21,841 nt of DNA from Chromera velia (GCA_018398765.1 JAHBMJ010002155.1:1-21841), one strand, 5' to 3'. Shown: positions 1 through 8,377, counted from the stretch's first letter. The notes: generated by a model from the letters alone, not told the origin. Program-made: numbers and translations.

Positions 1-32
1 TCCCTCCCTCCCTCCCTCTCTCCCCCTCTCCC

Positions 33-82
<50 letters not shown>

Positions 83-112
83 TCTCCCCTCTTTCTTTCT
101 TCTCTTTCTCCT
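1..112. repeat. Pyrimidine microsatellite (TCCC/TC)n
   Basis: Almost pure C/T sequence. TCCC-type units lead into an uninterrupted TC run and then a TTTC/TTCT-rich tail. It carries no gene. It lies just before a polypurine-type stretch at 137-148. Confidence 0.95.
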
Positions 113-136
113 TCTAGGTTACTTCGTTTCGTCATT

Positions 137-190
137 GAAGAGGGGGGGTGTCAAGTGGAGGCTAGGAGGCGACGCTTGAGCCTCCGTCAA
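137..190 (+). mobile_element. Possible polypurine tract and start of an LTR
   Basis: A short purine run (GAAGAGGGGGGG, 137-148) is followed at once by TGTCAAG. This is the arrangement expected where the polypurine tract of a plus-strand LTR retrotransposon meets its 3' LTR. No upstream pol and no matching LTR end can be shown inside the window, so this is only an edge candidate. The spacer from about 190 to 470 is AT-rich and holds nothing I recognise. Confidence 0.22.
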
Positions 191-470
191 AAAGACTTGA
201 AGAACCAAAACGTTTTTAATCATATTTTCATGATTTAATCATCCCTTAAACTTATAAACCCTCACATTTATCATATGTCATAGAAAAACTACAAGATTTA
301 GACTTAATTTTACCAGGAAAATATATATAGGAAGTGTTGCCTTTTCAAACCCTGGACTATCATTTTCATTTTTTCATACCTCATTCGCGTGGCTAAAAAA
401 AATTTAGACATGCGTGGACTCGATGTGAGTGCAATGCTTCTGCACGCATGCATGTATCGATCGATCTATA

Positions 471-501
471 TATATAAGCCCCTGCCCTTGAATTTTGTAC
501 G
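471..501 (+). repeat. Left 31-nt inverted repeat
   Basis: It begins TATATAAGCCCCTGCCCTT and pairs with 1344-1374 in reverse complement with a single mismatch. It ends 38 bases from the stop of the HNH-like ORF. Confidence 0.85.
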
Positions 502-539
502 GTCAAAATGCATAAAATTTTGATGATAAAATTTTGAAG

Positions 540-1118
540 TTAGGCTTTGTACCAAGCAGGCTGTGCGGGTGCATGTCGGTAGGCATCGTGCTTGTGCACA
601 TGATGGCAATACTGACAGATCAATTCAACATCATCTGGGTGATTAGTGTTAAAAACAGTATCGATCCACTGGTCTTCATTTCCGGGCCCAATTTTTTTTA
701 CTGTGATCTTCCCGAGGGAGAACTTCCGGTGGGTGCCCAGACGATAGTTGTTATGATGCATATCATACGGGTTGCGCCCACCAGGAAGATCGGGAAGGCT
801 AGAAGCACCACAACGCTCACAACAATTTCCAAAAATAGTTCGAATTTCTGTTTTGATTGCTTTGTTAGCCTGCTTGATAGTCCAGCCATGCACATACTTC
901 CAATTTTTTTGAATAATAAGAGGTCTGATCCTTTGCTGGAATAGCTGCTTGCAATGAGCGGCTGAAGTGAAAATAGCGACTGATTGAGGCGGGCGGGGCA
1001 CCATTTTCTTTATTTTATAGCGGCGGGAACCAGGGGCAGGCGCGGTAAAAAGATGCCCCCCTGCCGGTAATTTGGTTTTTCGAAGGAAAAAAAAAAGTCG
1101 CGAAACGCCCCCCTTCAT
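540..1118 (-). CDS. HNH-type nuclease-like protein
   Basis: This 192-residue ORF carries a zinc-binding HNH-like signature in its C-terminal half. The elements are C100-x2-C103, then His121-His122 in DMHHNN, then C168-x2-C171 followed by His172, His173, His175 and His177. In known HNH nucleases the first His pair and the final CxxCH hold the metal and cut DNA. The usual central Asn position appears to be Asp163, a variant seen in some families. Residues 1-60 are basic and of low complexity, so the true start may be Met39 (codon at 1004). The ORF is framed closely by inverted repeats. It stops at TAA, unlike the other genes here; read through that TAA, the frame next meets TGA at 381-383, beyond the left repeat. 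Possible roles are a homing-type or transposition nuclease. The family is likely and the function is unknown. Confidence 0.6.
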   Translation of the reverse strand: MKGGVSRLFFFLRKTKLPAGGHLFTAPAPGSRRYKIKKMVPRPPQSVAIFTSAAHCKQLFQQRIRPLIIQKNWKYVHGWTIKQANKAIKTEIRTIFGNCCERCGASSLPDLPGGRNPYDMHHNNYRLGTHRKFSLGKITVKKIGPGNEDQWIDTVFNTNHPDDVELICQYCHHVHKHDAYRHAPAQPAWYKA

Positions 1119-1262
1119 AGTGGCCGCGGAGACGGCTTGGGCCGCGCACGGCTAGGTTGTTAGACCATAAATTACGCTTTTTTTTGCGTCGTTTTCGCGC
1201 GCACCGCGCGCGTGATAATACCCTTATAAGGCAAAATCAATAGAGATCCACCTTGAAGCGAC

Positions 1263-1311
1263 CATTTTTTTTTTTTTCAAAAAAATAAAAATAAAAAAAA
1301 AATAAAAAAAA
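1263..1311. repeat. Poly-T/poly-A low-complexity tract
   Basis: A run of T followed by A-rich sequence with scattered T. It lies inside the inverted-repeat-bounded unit, upstream of the HNH-like ORF on the minus strand. No function is assigned. Confidence 0.8.
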
Positions 1312-1343
1312 ATGAATCAATACAGAGCTACAGTCAAATCGTG

Positions 1344-1374
1344 CGTACAAAATTTAAGGGCAGGGGCTTATATA
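1344..1374 (-). repeat. Right 31-nt inverted repeat
   Basis: It is the reverse complement of 471-501 with one mismatch, in the AATT-rich middle part. It marks the right edge of the HNH-bearing unit. Confidence 0.85.
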
Positions 1375-1545
1375 GCTGTATACGAGACGAAAAAAAAAAA
1401 AATCTAAAAATCCCCATATACACGACGCGCGCATTGCGCTCGGCATGCGGCGCGAGTATCAGCAAGAAGGCGCGCCAATTAAGAGGTACGTCATGCACCA
1501 AACTATCGCCTCGGGGGGCCAGTGTTTCTAGAGCAGCCTTGGTGA

Positions 1546-1601
1546 GCACCGCGGCGCAGCCGCGGTGCCTACCCAAGCTTTCCGCGGCGCTAGCGCCGCG
1601 G
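1546..1601. repeat. Two adjacent GC-rich perfect palindromes
   Basis: 1546-1568 is a hairpin with 10-bp arms (GCACCGCGGC) and a 3-base loop. 1582-1601 is a perfect 20-base palindrome, CCGCGGCGCTAGCGCCGCGG. The two share the CCGCGGC core and lie 13 bases apart. Their role is unknown; they could be cruciform-forming debris of GC-rich repeats, which are common in this window. Confidence 0.75.
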
Positions 1602-1723
1602 TTTTAGCCTACTTCTGACCGTTTGCCACCCTGCGGCGACAACCGTGCCTCTCAGGGTGCAAGTCGAGGCCCGGCAGTGGACCGCGGGGTGGCCCGAAAT
1701 ATAAATCCCATCCTATTCTATAT

Positions 1724-1750
1724 GAACGAATGAATGAATGAATGAATGAA
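1724..1750. repeat. (GAAT)n tetranucleotide microsatellite
   Basis: Five to six GAAT/TGAA units with one early substitution. Confidence 0.9.
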
Positions 1751-2842
1751 GTTGGCTTTGCTAGAGTGGAGCCGTGCTCCCAGCAGCCCATATAAGCCGG
1801 TTAAGGCGTTTTGAGAACAAAATGACTATTAAGTTAGGTAATAAAAAGAAAAACTGTACATACATCATCAACCAGATCATCAATTAAACTATTATTTAAT
1901 ATTAGATTCACTAACCCTCAATATATCTAGATGAATGTTCCTTTGAGAGGTTGAGCCCGCTGCTCTCAGTTGATCGCTTGACAAGAATCTGTTCAACTTT
2001 CTGGGCTGAGAGCTGTCAGAGCAACATAGGCGGACTCGATCTTAATGAGTCGACAATCCATTTTTTTTTTTTTATGCCGCCGCAGAGAGAAAAAGGCGAC
2101 GGTCCCGCCACTCCGCGACGGACCCGCTGTGGAAACTTACTCAACCGGCACTGCGCCGCTCCGCGGCGCATCGCGGTCCTCCCCTTCTCCTCCAAATTTT
2201 TTCCCCGCGGCGCGCCCTTCGGGCGTACTGCGGCACCACGGTGTTTATATACAAACGCCACGGTATCTAAAAACGCTGCGGGGGGCAGCTCAGCTCTGCC
2301 GAGATCAGCCGAGAGGCCCTGAGATCGCACGGATCCGCATAACACATTTTTTCATTTTTTTGGGGGGGGTTCGGTTCTGTCTCTGTCCGTCCGTCACGGT
2401 GTCATCCAAATTATTGCCCAAATTCCAAAATATGCCTCTCAAACAAGTCGCACGGAGCAGCGATCGCATTATAATTACTTTGCTCCTTATGATACGTGCC
2501 CCTCAAATAACTTGCATAAAGTTGCATATGTACAGTCCCGAAAAGCATATTTTGCACATGTTGCTATGACTCCCACTACTTTGCACAGGCAAGACATACC
2601 CAAGTCGATCCCTGATGCTTTGCATCAATCAAATCATGGCAGACCCACTAAATAGCCCCCCGAGGCAGTTACCTAACTAGTTGGATATATCCCGTAAACT
2701 ATAAACTATGCAGCCGGCCCGCAACAGCTCGCAGTAGGTAGTAGATGAAAGTCTGCCGACAGACAGACAGACAAATAGATAGACTAGGCATCAGAATAAA
2801 CTAAGTAGCTCAGTAATGGGCAGAGATCATGATCAGAAAAAG
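1751..2842. other. Stretch without a convincing gene
   Basis: This is alternating GC-rich sequence (about 2060-2340) and AT-rich sequence. Overlapping open frames on both strands at 1951-2569 come from biased composition and homopolymers such as the T run near 2060, and show no motif. A CAGA/ATAG microsatellite lies at about 2754-2784. Nothing else is recognised. Confidence 0.6.
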
Positions 2843-2868
2843 TACCTCCCTGAACCTAATGTCCACTT
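2843..2868 (+). repeat. Left 26-nt inverted repeat
   Basis: It starts TACCTCCCTGAACC and is perfectly repeated in reverse complement at 5375-5400. Confidence 0.9.
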
Positions 2869-2890
2869 AAAAAAAAAATATCAAGATCGT

Positions 2891-2935
2891 CCGCGCCTGC
2901 GGCGCGGCCAATCAAGTCTATCCAAATTTGCGGCC
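2891..2935 (+). repeat. Single diverged copy of the 33-nt repeat and its flank
   Basis: It contains the core GCGCCTGCGGCGCGGCC, followed by TCAAG, CTATC and GCGGCC blocks. The same order and orientation occurs at the right end of the 5148-5345 array and its flank (to 5365). It therefore links the two ends of the inverted-repeat-bounded unit. Confidence 0.7.
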
Positions 2936-3134
2936 TAGCAAATCTCATTCAAAGAATATAAAAAAAAATAAAAAATAGTAACGTATAAATAAATCGATAT
3001 ATTGCCTTTAAAATACTATTCATGCCTAGGTTTTGTACATTTCATCCTATATAATCATACAATATCAATATTACATCCTAGATTACATCACACATAGCTT
3101 GGTGCCAGTATATGGTCATATATAACATCTCTAT

Positions 3135-4807
3135 TCATTCATCTTCTGAATCAGAATCAGCAAGATTGCTCAACCTGCAGATTTCATGGGCTTGCACCTG
3201 CGTTTGGTAAGCTCGCACTCTGAAACCACGCGCTTAACAAAGAGTAAGCCTCTTTTGTTGCTCTTGTCTCTCTGCCTCTCTCTGCTTGGCCTCACTCTGT
3301 TCCTCCCCAGCTGCTGCCAGAAAATTTGAAGACGAAGAAGCTTGGGCAGAGCCTGCAAGCGGAGAGGCAACTTGTTGTGATGAAGACACAAGAAAGGGGG
3401 AAGGTGCGGAGACCGTTCGCGAAAATCTGTATTCAAAATTTATCTGCAGTGTCTCTCCTGAGCGGAGAGACCACTGCTGTCTCGCATCTGCGTACAAGTC
3501 AAACACAATTGCCCTTCCCACTTCCTCAACAGGATTTCTTCCCTCAGTGAGGGCGAGAGAGCGGGCACGAAGCTTATTTCTGGCCTCCTGCTTGCTCAGT
3601 GAAGACAGGCCGTTCACTGAAATTGCTCTCTGTCTCTCTCGCCTTCTCTGTCTCACTGCGTTGGACTGCTGAGAGCGAGAGACACCTGCGGAGTACAGGG
3701 AGCAAACAGAAGCAGGATCAATGCCAGAAAGACTCAGTCAAGGGTGAGAATGGAGACGGTGAGATCCGAAGGTGGAAAAGAAAATGTTTATAAAAAGGAA
3801 GCAGATTTGCAAGCTGTCAATGAGGGGGCATTCTTTCAAAAAACAAAGCGTCCGGGAGAACTGACTTTCTGTTTTTTCATTGGAGGGCCGTCGCCTTCCT
3901 CCTGCTCTTTTCCAACGGTTCCGTCTCCACCCTTCAAGTTGTCTTCATCTGGAGAATTCTCGTCGTCATTGTCACCCTCAGGACCCTCAACATCAATCAG
4001 ACGCACCTGCAAGCAGGGTACAAAAAGGAGAGAGAGGAAACGAATGAAAAAAATGTGTTTGAAAATCTGTCAGTCTTGGTGCGGTGCTGGAAATTTGCTG
4101 ACCTGAAGAGCATCTGTGCAGAAGCGCTGGGAGACCGCGAGCTTCCCACAGTCAATCAACCATCCCCTTAGTTTCTTTATGTCCGTCTCCGAAAGAACCT
4201 CATCTGCAGAGGGAAACTCAATCGGGTTGCCAGACTCCCCTCTCTGTTGAGTGCCTTCTGCCCTCGCTACTTCTCGTTCCATGGTTTTTTCCTCTTGCTT
4301 CTGCAGCAACGCGTGACTCTCTTCCTTCGACACAGGCTTGAAAAAACCCATGATTGACTGTGATTGCTTTGGCTGTGGTTTTGCAGGTCTGGGATGTTGG
4401 GGTGCAGTTGCAGCAAAAGAGGGAGCTTTCTCTGGAGGGCTGGCAACAGCAGAGGGGGGGGCAGAGGAAGGAGACGGCCCGGTGGCTGCCTTTGCCTTTG
4501 CAAAGACAGGGTTCTCACCCTTGGAAATAGGGCTGGCGTTGTTGTTTGTTGCAGCGGGGGCTTGTGAGGCCGGGACAAGGGACTGTAGACAGTGTGCAAC
4601 TGCCCTCGCTTGACTTCTGTCTGAAAGGCCGACGACGGATCTATCGTCGGGATTCTCGGGATCGAACTCCCTCACCGACTCAGCATTGTTCATGCCGACT
4701 GCTTCTCTGAGCTTGGTGTACACCTTCTGCCGCTTGTCAGCCTTTCCGAGAGGCCTTTCTACAGCCTTGAACATGCTCTGCAAGAAGGCCGGGTCTTCCT
4801 TCGACAT
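3135..4807 (-). CDS. Spliced gene of unknown function with a PIP-box-like motif
   Basis: The proposed exons are 4807-4103, 4006-3866 and 3668-3135, giving about 459 residues. The first intron (4102-4007) is well supported: its donor GTCAGC and acceptor TTGCAG join codon to codon, and an acidic stretch follows. The second intron (3865-3669, donor GTCAGT) is less sure; without it the protein ends at TGA 3836-3838 after about 291 residues. The motif SIMGFFKP (151-158) has the spacing of a PCNA-interacting box but lacks the first Gln. A basic cluster around KKQK and RQRRRERQR could be a nuclear signal. Residues 80-150 are Ala/Pro/Ser-rich. The third exon has an in-frame TAA (3234-3236), after which the frame runs 32 more codons to an acidic end (ADSDSEDE) and TGA. 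The family is not recognised; a DNA-replication role is only a guess from the motif. Confidence 0.55.
4007..4102 (-). other. Spliceosomal intron
   Basis: This 96-base intron has a GTCAGC donor after CTTCAG and a pyrimidine-rich TTGCAG acceptor. Removing it keeps the frame (phase 0) and joins two stretches that both look like protein. The unspliced frame runs into a stop within 13 codons. Confidence 0.7.
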
Positions 4808-5120
4808 GTTGAAGGAGTAACCCCGAGGGTGGAGTTGGGGGTCCGGGTGTTGCACGAGGAGTTTCCTGCCAGAAAGCCTTCTGCAAGTCTCAGTTTTTCT
4901 TAGACTCCGGCAAAGTAAGATCAACCACCAACACTTTGTAGGCAATCCTTCTGATGCTGTGAATCTTTCTTCTGTTGGGTCACATTGGGTACTCTGAGAG
5001 GTAAGGTAATTGAACGAAAAGTCTGAAAGTCCGTCAATCTCGTCGATTTTTTTTTCTTCAGGGTTTAGATATACTTGCACTTCGGGAGACGGGTAGACAT
5101 GCATGCAGCTGCGATTCTTT

Positions 5121-5138
5121 AGCATGCAGCTGCATGCT
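5121..5138. repeat. 18-base perfect palindrome
   Basis: AGCATGCAGCTGCATGCT equals its own reverse complement. It lies directly before the 33-nt tandem array. The related sequence GCATGCAGCTGC lies at 5101-5112. Confidence 0.85.
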
Positions 5139-5147
5139 GCCTTTCAA

Positions 5148-5345
5148 GACACCGCCCGAGCCTGCGGCGCGGCCGGTCAAGACACTGTCCACGCCTGCGG
5201 CGCTGCCTTTCAAAACACCACCCACGCCTGCGGCGCTGCCTTTCAAGACACCGCCCGCGCCTGCGGCGCGGCCGGTCAAGACACTGCCCACGCCTGCGGC
5301 GCGGGCCTTCAAAATACCGCCCGCGCCTGCGGTGCGGGCGTTCAA
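5148..5345 (+). repeat. 33-nt tandem array, six units
   Basis: Six head-to-tail units of exactly 33 bases start at 5148, 5181, 5214, 5247, 5280 and 5313. Each contains the core GCCTGCGGCGC and ends in TCAA. Because 33 is a multiple of three, several frames on both strands stay open across the array and mimic a repeat protein (Gly/Ala-rich on the minus strand). No start context or flanking coding sequence supports translation, so I call it a minisatellite. Confidence 0.9.
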
Positions 5346-5374
5346 GCCTATCTAAAAATGCGGCCCCACCATTC

Positions 5375-5400
5375 AAGTGGACATTAGGTTCAGGGAGGTA
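5375..5400 (-). repeat. Right 26-nt inverted repeat
   Basis: Exact reverse complement of 2843-2868. It closes the unit on the right, 29 bases past the end of the 33-nt array. Confidence 0.9.
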
Positions 5401-5530
5401 AGAAGAAGTGTCAGTCCATCAGTCCTCAGTCAATCACACAGAACAGATAAATCAAATGAATTCTGTGAAAAACTCAATCGCATAGAAAATAAATCGCTCG
5501 AAATGCGCACATGCATGGATCAACCCGCGC

Positions 5531-5556
5531 GATTATTCGACCTGCGGCGAATAATC
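5531..5556. repeat. Hairpin with 9-bp arms
   Basis: GATTATTCG and CGAATAATC are perfectly complementary around the loop ACCTGCGG. The loop contains the CCTGCGG core that also marks the 33-nt repeat. No function is assigned. Confidence 0.7.
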
Positions 5557-5601
5557 GTCCCGTGCATAAGATGCGTACAAGAGGCCCCAGTCCGGCCTAA
5601 A

Positions 5602-5622
5602 GCGCGGCGCGGCGCGGCGCGG
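5602..5622. repeat. (GCGCG/GGCGC)n short tandem repeat
   Basis: About four copies of a 5-base GC unit. Confidence 0.9.
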
Positions 5623-5688
5623 CAGCAGTACCCCGATCTTCAACTCCCCCCCTCTTGTGACTCATCAAAGAGGAGTCGACAGACTAAA

Positions 5689-5725
5689 GAACAGCCGTAT
5701 GCTCTAACCAACTGATCTAACTACA
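5689..5725 (-). tRNA. 5' half-tRNA-like fragment (Asn-like), truncated
   Basis: Read on the minus strand, this has the box-A-like D-arm TAGATCAGTTGGTTAGAGC followed by a 5' anticodon-arm sequence CGGCTGTT. That is typical of tRNA-Asn(GTT) up to the anticodon. The D-stem has one mismatch. After the anticodon the sequence stops resembling a tRNA, and no clear T-arm or box B follows. It lies only a few bases beyond the stop of the copia pol fragment, in the same orientation. It is probably a pseudo-tRNA or tRNA-derived insertion, not a working gene. Confidence 0.4.
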
Positions 5726-5730
5726 AACGC

Positions 5731-8018
5731 TCAACGGGGTTGTCCATTTACCACAAAACCCTTTGGCCATGTCACATCAAGCTTTTTCCATTTTGTCAAA
5801 CCGTCAGCAAGCTGCTCACTCTCTCCAGACACATGCTTGGTTGCGACGTTCATTCCATTCAATTCTTGAACGCACCACTTCAAAATTCCAGTGAGACCTT
5901 ACTCTTTCTTACTCACACCTGCTTCTGTCTGTCCAAGAGAAGTTGCACTGTCTGAAAACAAACGAACACGCAGAGAGGAAAAAAGAATCCGAAGAGAACG
6001 CATAAGCATCGGAAGTCTTTTCAGACCAGCACAGATTGTAAGAGGCTCTCCACCCGGAGCTGACAAGACGAGGCGCTTTTCCTTATGTGTGGCCTAATCC
6101 AAAATGTTCAACCAACACCGCAAAGACCAAGACCGATCAGCGAGTTGAATGATCACAGCAGAACGAGCAGAGCACGTCTTTCCTCTGAAGCCACTGTCCA
6201 CAAATACCCGCAATTCAGGGTCGTACACGGTAACAAAGATGAGTTCTTTCGGAGACGCTGCGTGCATGTGAGTTAGCGTGATAATGACAGCAAGGTGACG
6301 CTCAGTCGGAATCTTACTGAAAGAGGCCAACTCACTAGCAGTAAAAGCAAGATCAAAACGCAGTCTGGCAAGCTAGGCAAGATGACCAATCCATTTCAGG
6401 AACTCCCTCTCCAACGACATGTCAATCTCATCAGGCTCAGGAGGAGAGAAATCACTGTCTACCACTACCCCGCTTGGCTTGCCCCTTGGAAGAGAAGAGA
6501 GAGAGACATAACCATTCATTCCCTGATAGACTTGATTGTCAGAACGTCTGACATCAAATCCCACCTGTTTTTAAGGTGTGTCCTTCAATAACTGTGCTTC
6601 ATCCATTTCGATTGGCCCTTTTCCTGCAATTTATCTGAGAGTAGCGAGAGGGTCAGGTGAAGCAAGCGCAACGTCATCGACGTGCTTCGAAAGAAGACCA
6701 TCGCATGGCATGTGCTTCACTTTCGTGATGGATGAATCATCAGCAGCTGTAAGATGAGGCAGAGAATGAGAAGGTCAAATAAGAGCAAAAGTGCTTTCCA
6801 TCAATTCCCTCCAACCCAGTCGAATCAGAACACGGCAAAAGAAACGAGCAAAAATCAGAGGAGCGTCTTTCAGACCGTAGGCAGCTGCCTGTAGGAGGTA
6901 CACAGCACCTGCCTTCAGTCCCAAACGAAGAACAGCAGGAGGCAACCATGCAGGCATCCTGATACCGATCCGTCTGACGCTGGATGGAAGGCGAGCTTAG
7001 AGAAACGTACAAGTGATATCTGCAAAAGCAATCTGCCAGCCCATTGTTAAAGCAAAAACAAAAAGAATACAAATCGAAAAAATGGCTGGTATCCCTGCGT
7101 AAGTTTCGACTGTCCGGCGATCAAAAAACTTGTTGCCAGCTAGGCAGAGACGAGCTTTTGCTTTTCGTGTAGCTCTTTTCATGAACTTCTATGTCATCAC
7201 CCAAATCAGCGGAATGATTGTCAAGAGACTGTATGTGTGACTGTCTTTCTTTACTTCTTTCCCATATACAGAAAATCGTTCCCACTTCCCGATCTCCTTG
7301 TCCCCCGCTTCGTTGAATTTTCCTTCACACACCTCCCCCATAGTTGCATCAACATATGTTTTACCTGTCTACTCAGGACCATCTCTCTCAAGACAAGCAA
7401 TCTTTCTATTGACTGTCTGCTTTGCTTTTGCAGCTGTCTCAAAAGAGTGACCAAAGCAAGGAAAAGAGGTGAGACGAGCAGAACACACGCTTTCTTCATC
7501 ACAGGAAAAAAAGTTATGTTGACGTCGGCGGCGAGGAGAAGACAAAAAAGAAGAAAAAGAAGAAGAGGAAGAGGAAGAAGAGGAAGAAGAAACAGAAGAA
7601 AGAGAAGAGAGAGAAGGTTCCACTCCTTGTTCTTCGGCAGGTCCTTCCTCATCTGACTCATCAGGACCGAAGAGATCCATGAAGAGAGAGGCAAGGTCGG
7701 ATTCTTCTGCAACCTCAGCCGGCTGACCAGCAGGAGCTGCAGGAGGATCTATCAGTTGAATGACAGCCTGAGGAATCTTTTTTTTGTTTCCTTCCTTCTC
7801 CAAATCAAAAAGATTCGTCAATCGATCAGAATGCACTTTCTGCGAGTTCTGTACATCTGGTAGTCCCAACTGGTATCCTGTGACCTCCCCTCCCGAATGA
7901 CGAATGAGGGACACAGACACAAAGCCATGAACTGCGCTAGTCAGACTTCGTGTCTAAGCCAGGCAGCCAGGTAAAGCTAGAAGAGAACGGGGCGCCAAAG
8001 AGCTTAGAATGAACACTC
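5731..8018 (-). CDS. Ty1/copia-type pol fragment: reverse transcriptase and RNase H
   Basis: One frame holds from 8018 to TGA at 5731-5733 over about 760 codons with no frameshift. It begins with a Ser- and acid-rich linker (about 7900-7470). Copia RT motifs follow: KARLCLAGN, VETYAG, GWQIAFADITCTFL, YGLKDAP (about 6879-6859) and HVDDVALAS (6684-6658) in place of YVDD. RNase H blocks come next: FVDSGF (6204), FSDSAT (5958) and QLADGLTKW (5814-5788), near the usual copia C-terminus. Nine TAA/TAG codons lie in frame (7954, 7369, 7189, 6997, 6631, 6571, 6373, 6094 and 5899, lowest base given), several where glutamine fits. One TGA (6775-6777) also interrupts it. Gag, protease and the integrase core are missing, so the element is 5'-truncated. 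It encodes copying of RNA into DNA, if it is translated at all. Confidence 0.75.
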
Positions 8019-8269
8019 ACAGAGAGCCAATTGATTGAAGTTGTTTGTGCAAGAAGGTTCAAGACTGAGTTCGATTTTAGACCGGGTTCAGATTCTTCCA
8101 AGTCAGAAGTTCAGTTCAGAGTGAGAATCGAATCTAAAGTTCAGAGAGAATCCTTTGAAGTTCAGAGCCGCCTCCTTCGAGGAGCTTGAAATCTCTATTT
8201 CCAAATCGCACTTCAATTTTGTTTTTTCGTTTCAATCTGATTTTTCGGATTTTTTTGTTAAATATGTCC

Positions 8270-8377
8270 GTCCGATTTTCTGGACCCGTCTGATTTTCCG
8301 GACGTGTCCAATTTTCCGGACACGTCCGATTTTCCAGTTGCGTCCGATTTTCCAGACGCGTCCAATTTTCCGGATAT
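8270..8377 (+). repeat. 18-nt tandem repeat, six units
   Basis: Six units of 18 bases with consensus GTCCGATTTTCCGGACNN start at 8270, 8288, 8306, 8324, 8342 and 8360. Each unit contains a short inverted pair (GTCC and GGAC), so single strands could form small hairpins. The preceding region (8228-8262) has looser T-rich relatives. Confidence 0.9.

Larger units (their letters stand above)
471..1374. mobile_element. Compact unit bounded by 31-nt inverted repeats, carrying an HNH ORF
   Basis: The 31 bases at 471-501 match the reverse complement of 1344-1374 at 30 of 31 positions. Between them lies a single minus-strand ORF with an HNH-nuclease signature, whose stop codon is only 38 bases inside the left repeat. 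Terminal inverted repeats tightly framing one nuclease ORF suggest a small mobile element of about 0.9 kb. No target-site duplication is clear, because the flanks are TA-rich on the left and unlike each other. A chance hairpin-forming pair is unlikely at this length, but mobility is an inference. Confidence 0.45.
2843..5400. mobile_element. Unit bounded by perfect 26-nt inverted repeats, carrying one spliced gene
   Basis: 2843-2868 and 5375-5400 are exact reverse complements over 26 bases. They enclose the whole proposed gene at 3135-4807. The 8 bases outside each end are AGAAAAAG (2835-2842) and AGAAGAAG (5401-5408), 7 of 8 identical. That is the size of an hAT-type target duplication, but the bases are low-complexity purines, so this is weak support. 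Just inside the ends lie related 33-nt repeat units in direct orientation, one on the left and six on the right. It could be a nonautonomous or gene-carrying DNA transposon. The enclosed gene shows no recognised transposase domain. Confidence 0.4.

Noticed and set aside
151-160. Exact PIP box in the spliced gene (residues 151-158 of the protein)
   Set aside because: The hydrophobic and FF spacing fits, but the first-position Gln is out of place by one or two residues, so I call it only PIP-like.
1951-2569. Three overlapping ORFs on both strands
   Set aside because: GC-rich composition and homopolymers explain them. They have no motif and no agreement of frame with splice signals.
3170-3436. 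Alternative minus-strand frame at the 3' end of the spliced gene
   Set aside because: It lacks the acidic, well-formed end and lies in a different frame from the supported exon.
5058-5387. Gly/Ala- or Pro-rich repeat proteins on either strand over the 33-nt array
   Set aside because: They come only from the 33-base period, and no unique coding sequence flanks the array.
5731-8018. The copia frame as an ordinary decayed pseudogene full of stops
   Set aside because: There is no frameshift over about 760 codons, the interruptions are almost only TAA/TAG, and Trp codons are intact. I therefore annotated it as a CDS under a variant code. Strand-biased C-to-T mutation remains the main rival.
8270-8377. 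CRISPR-like array
   Set aside because: Units are contiguous 18-mers with no spacers, in a eukaryotic context. The 33-nt and 34-nt arrays fail for the same reason.
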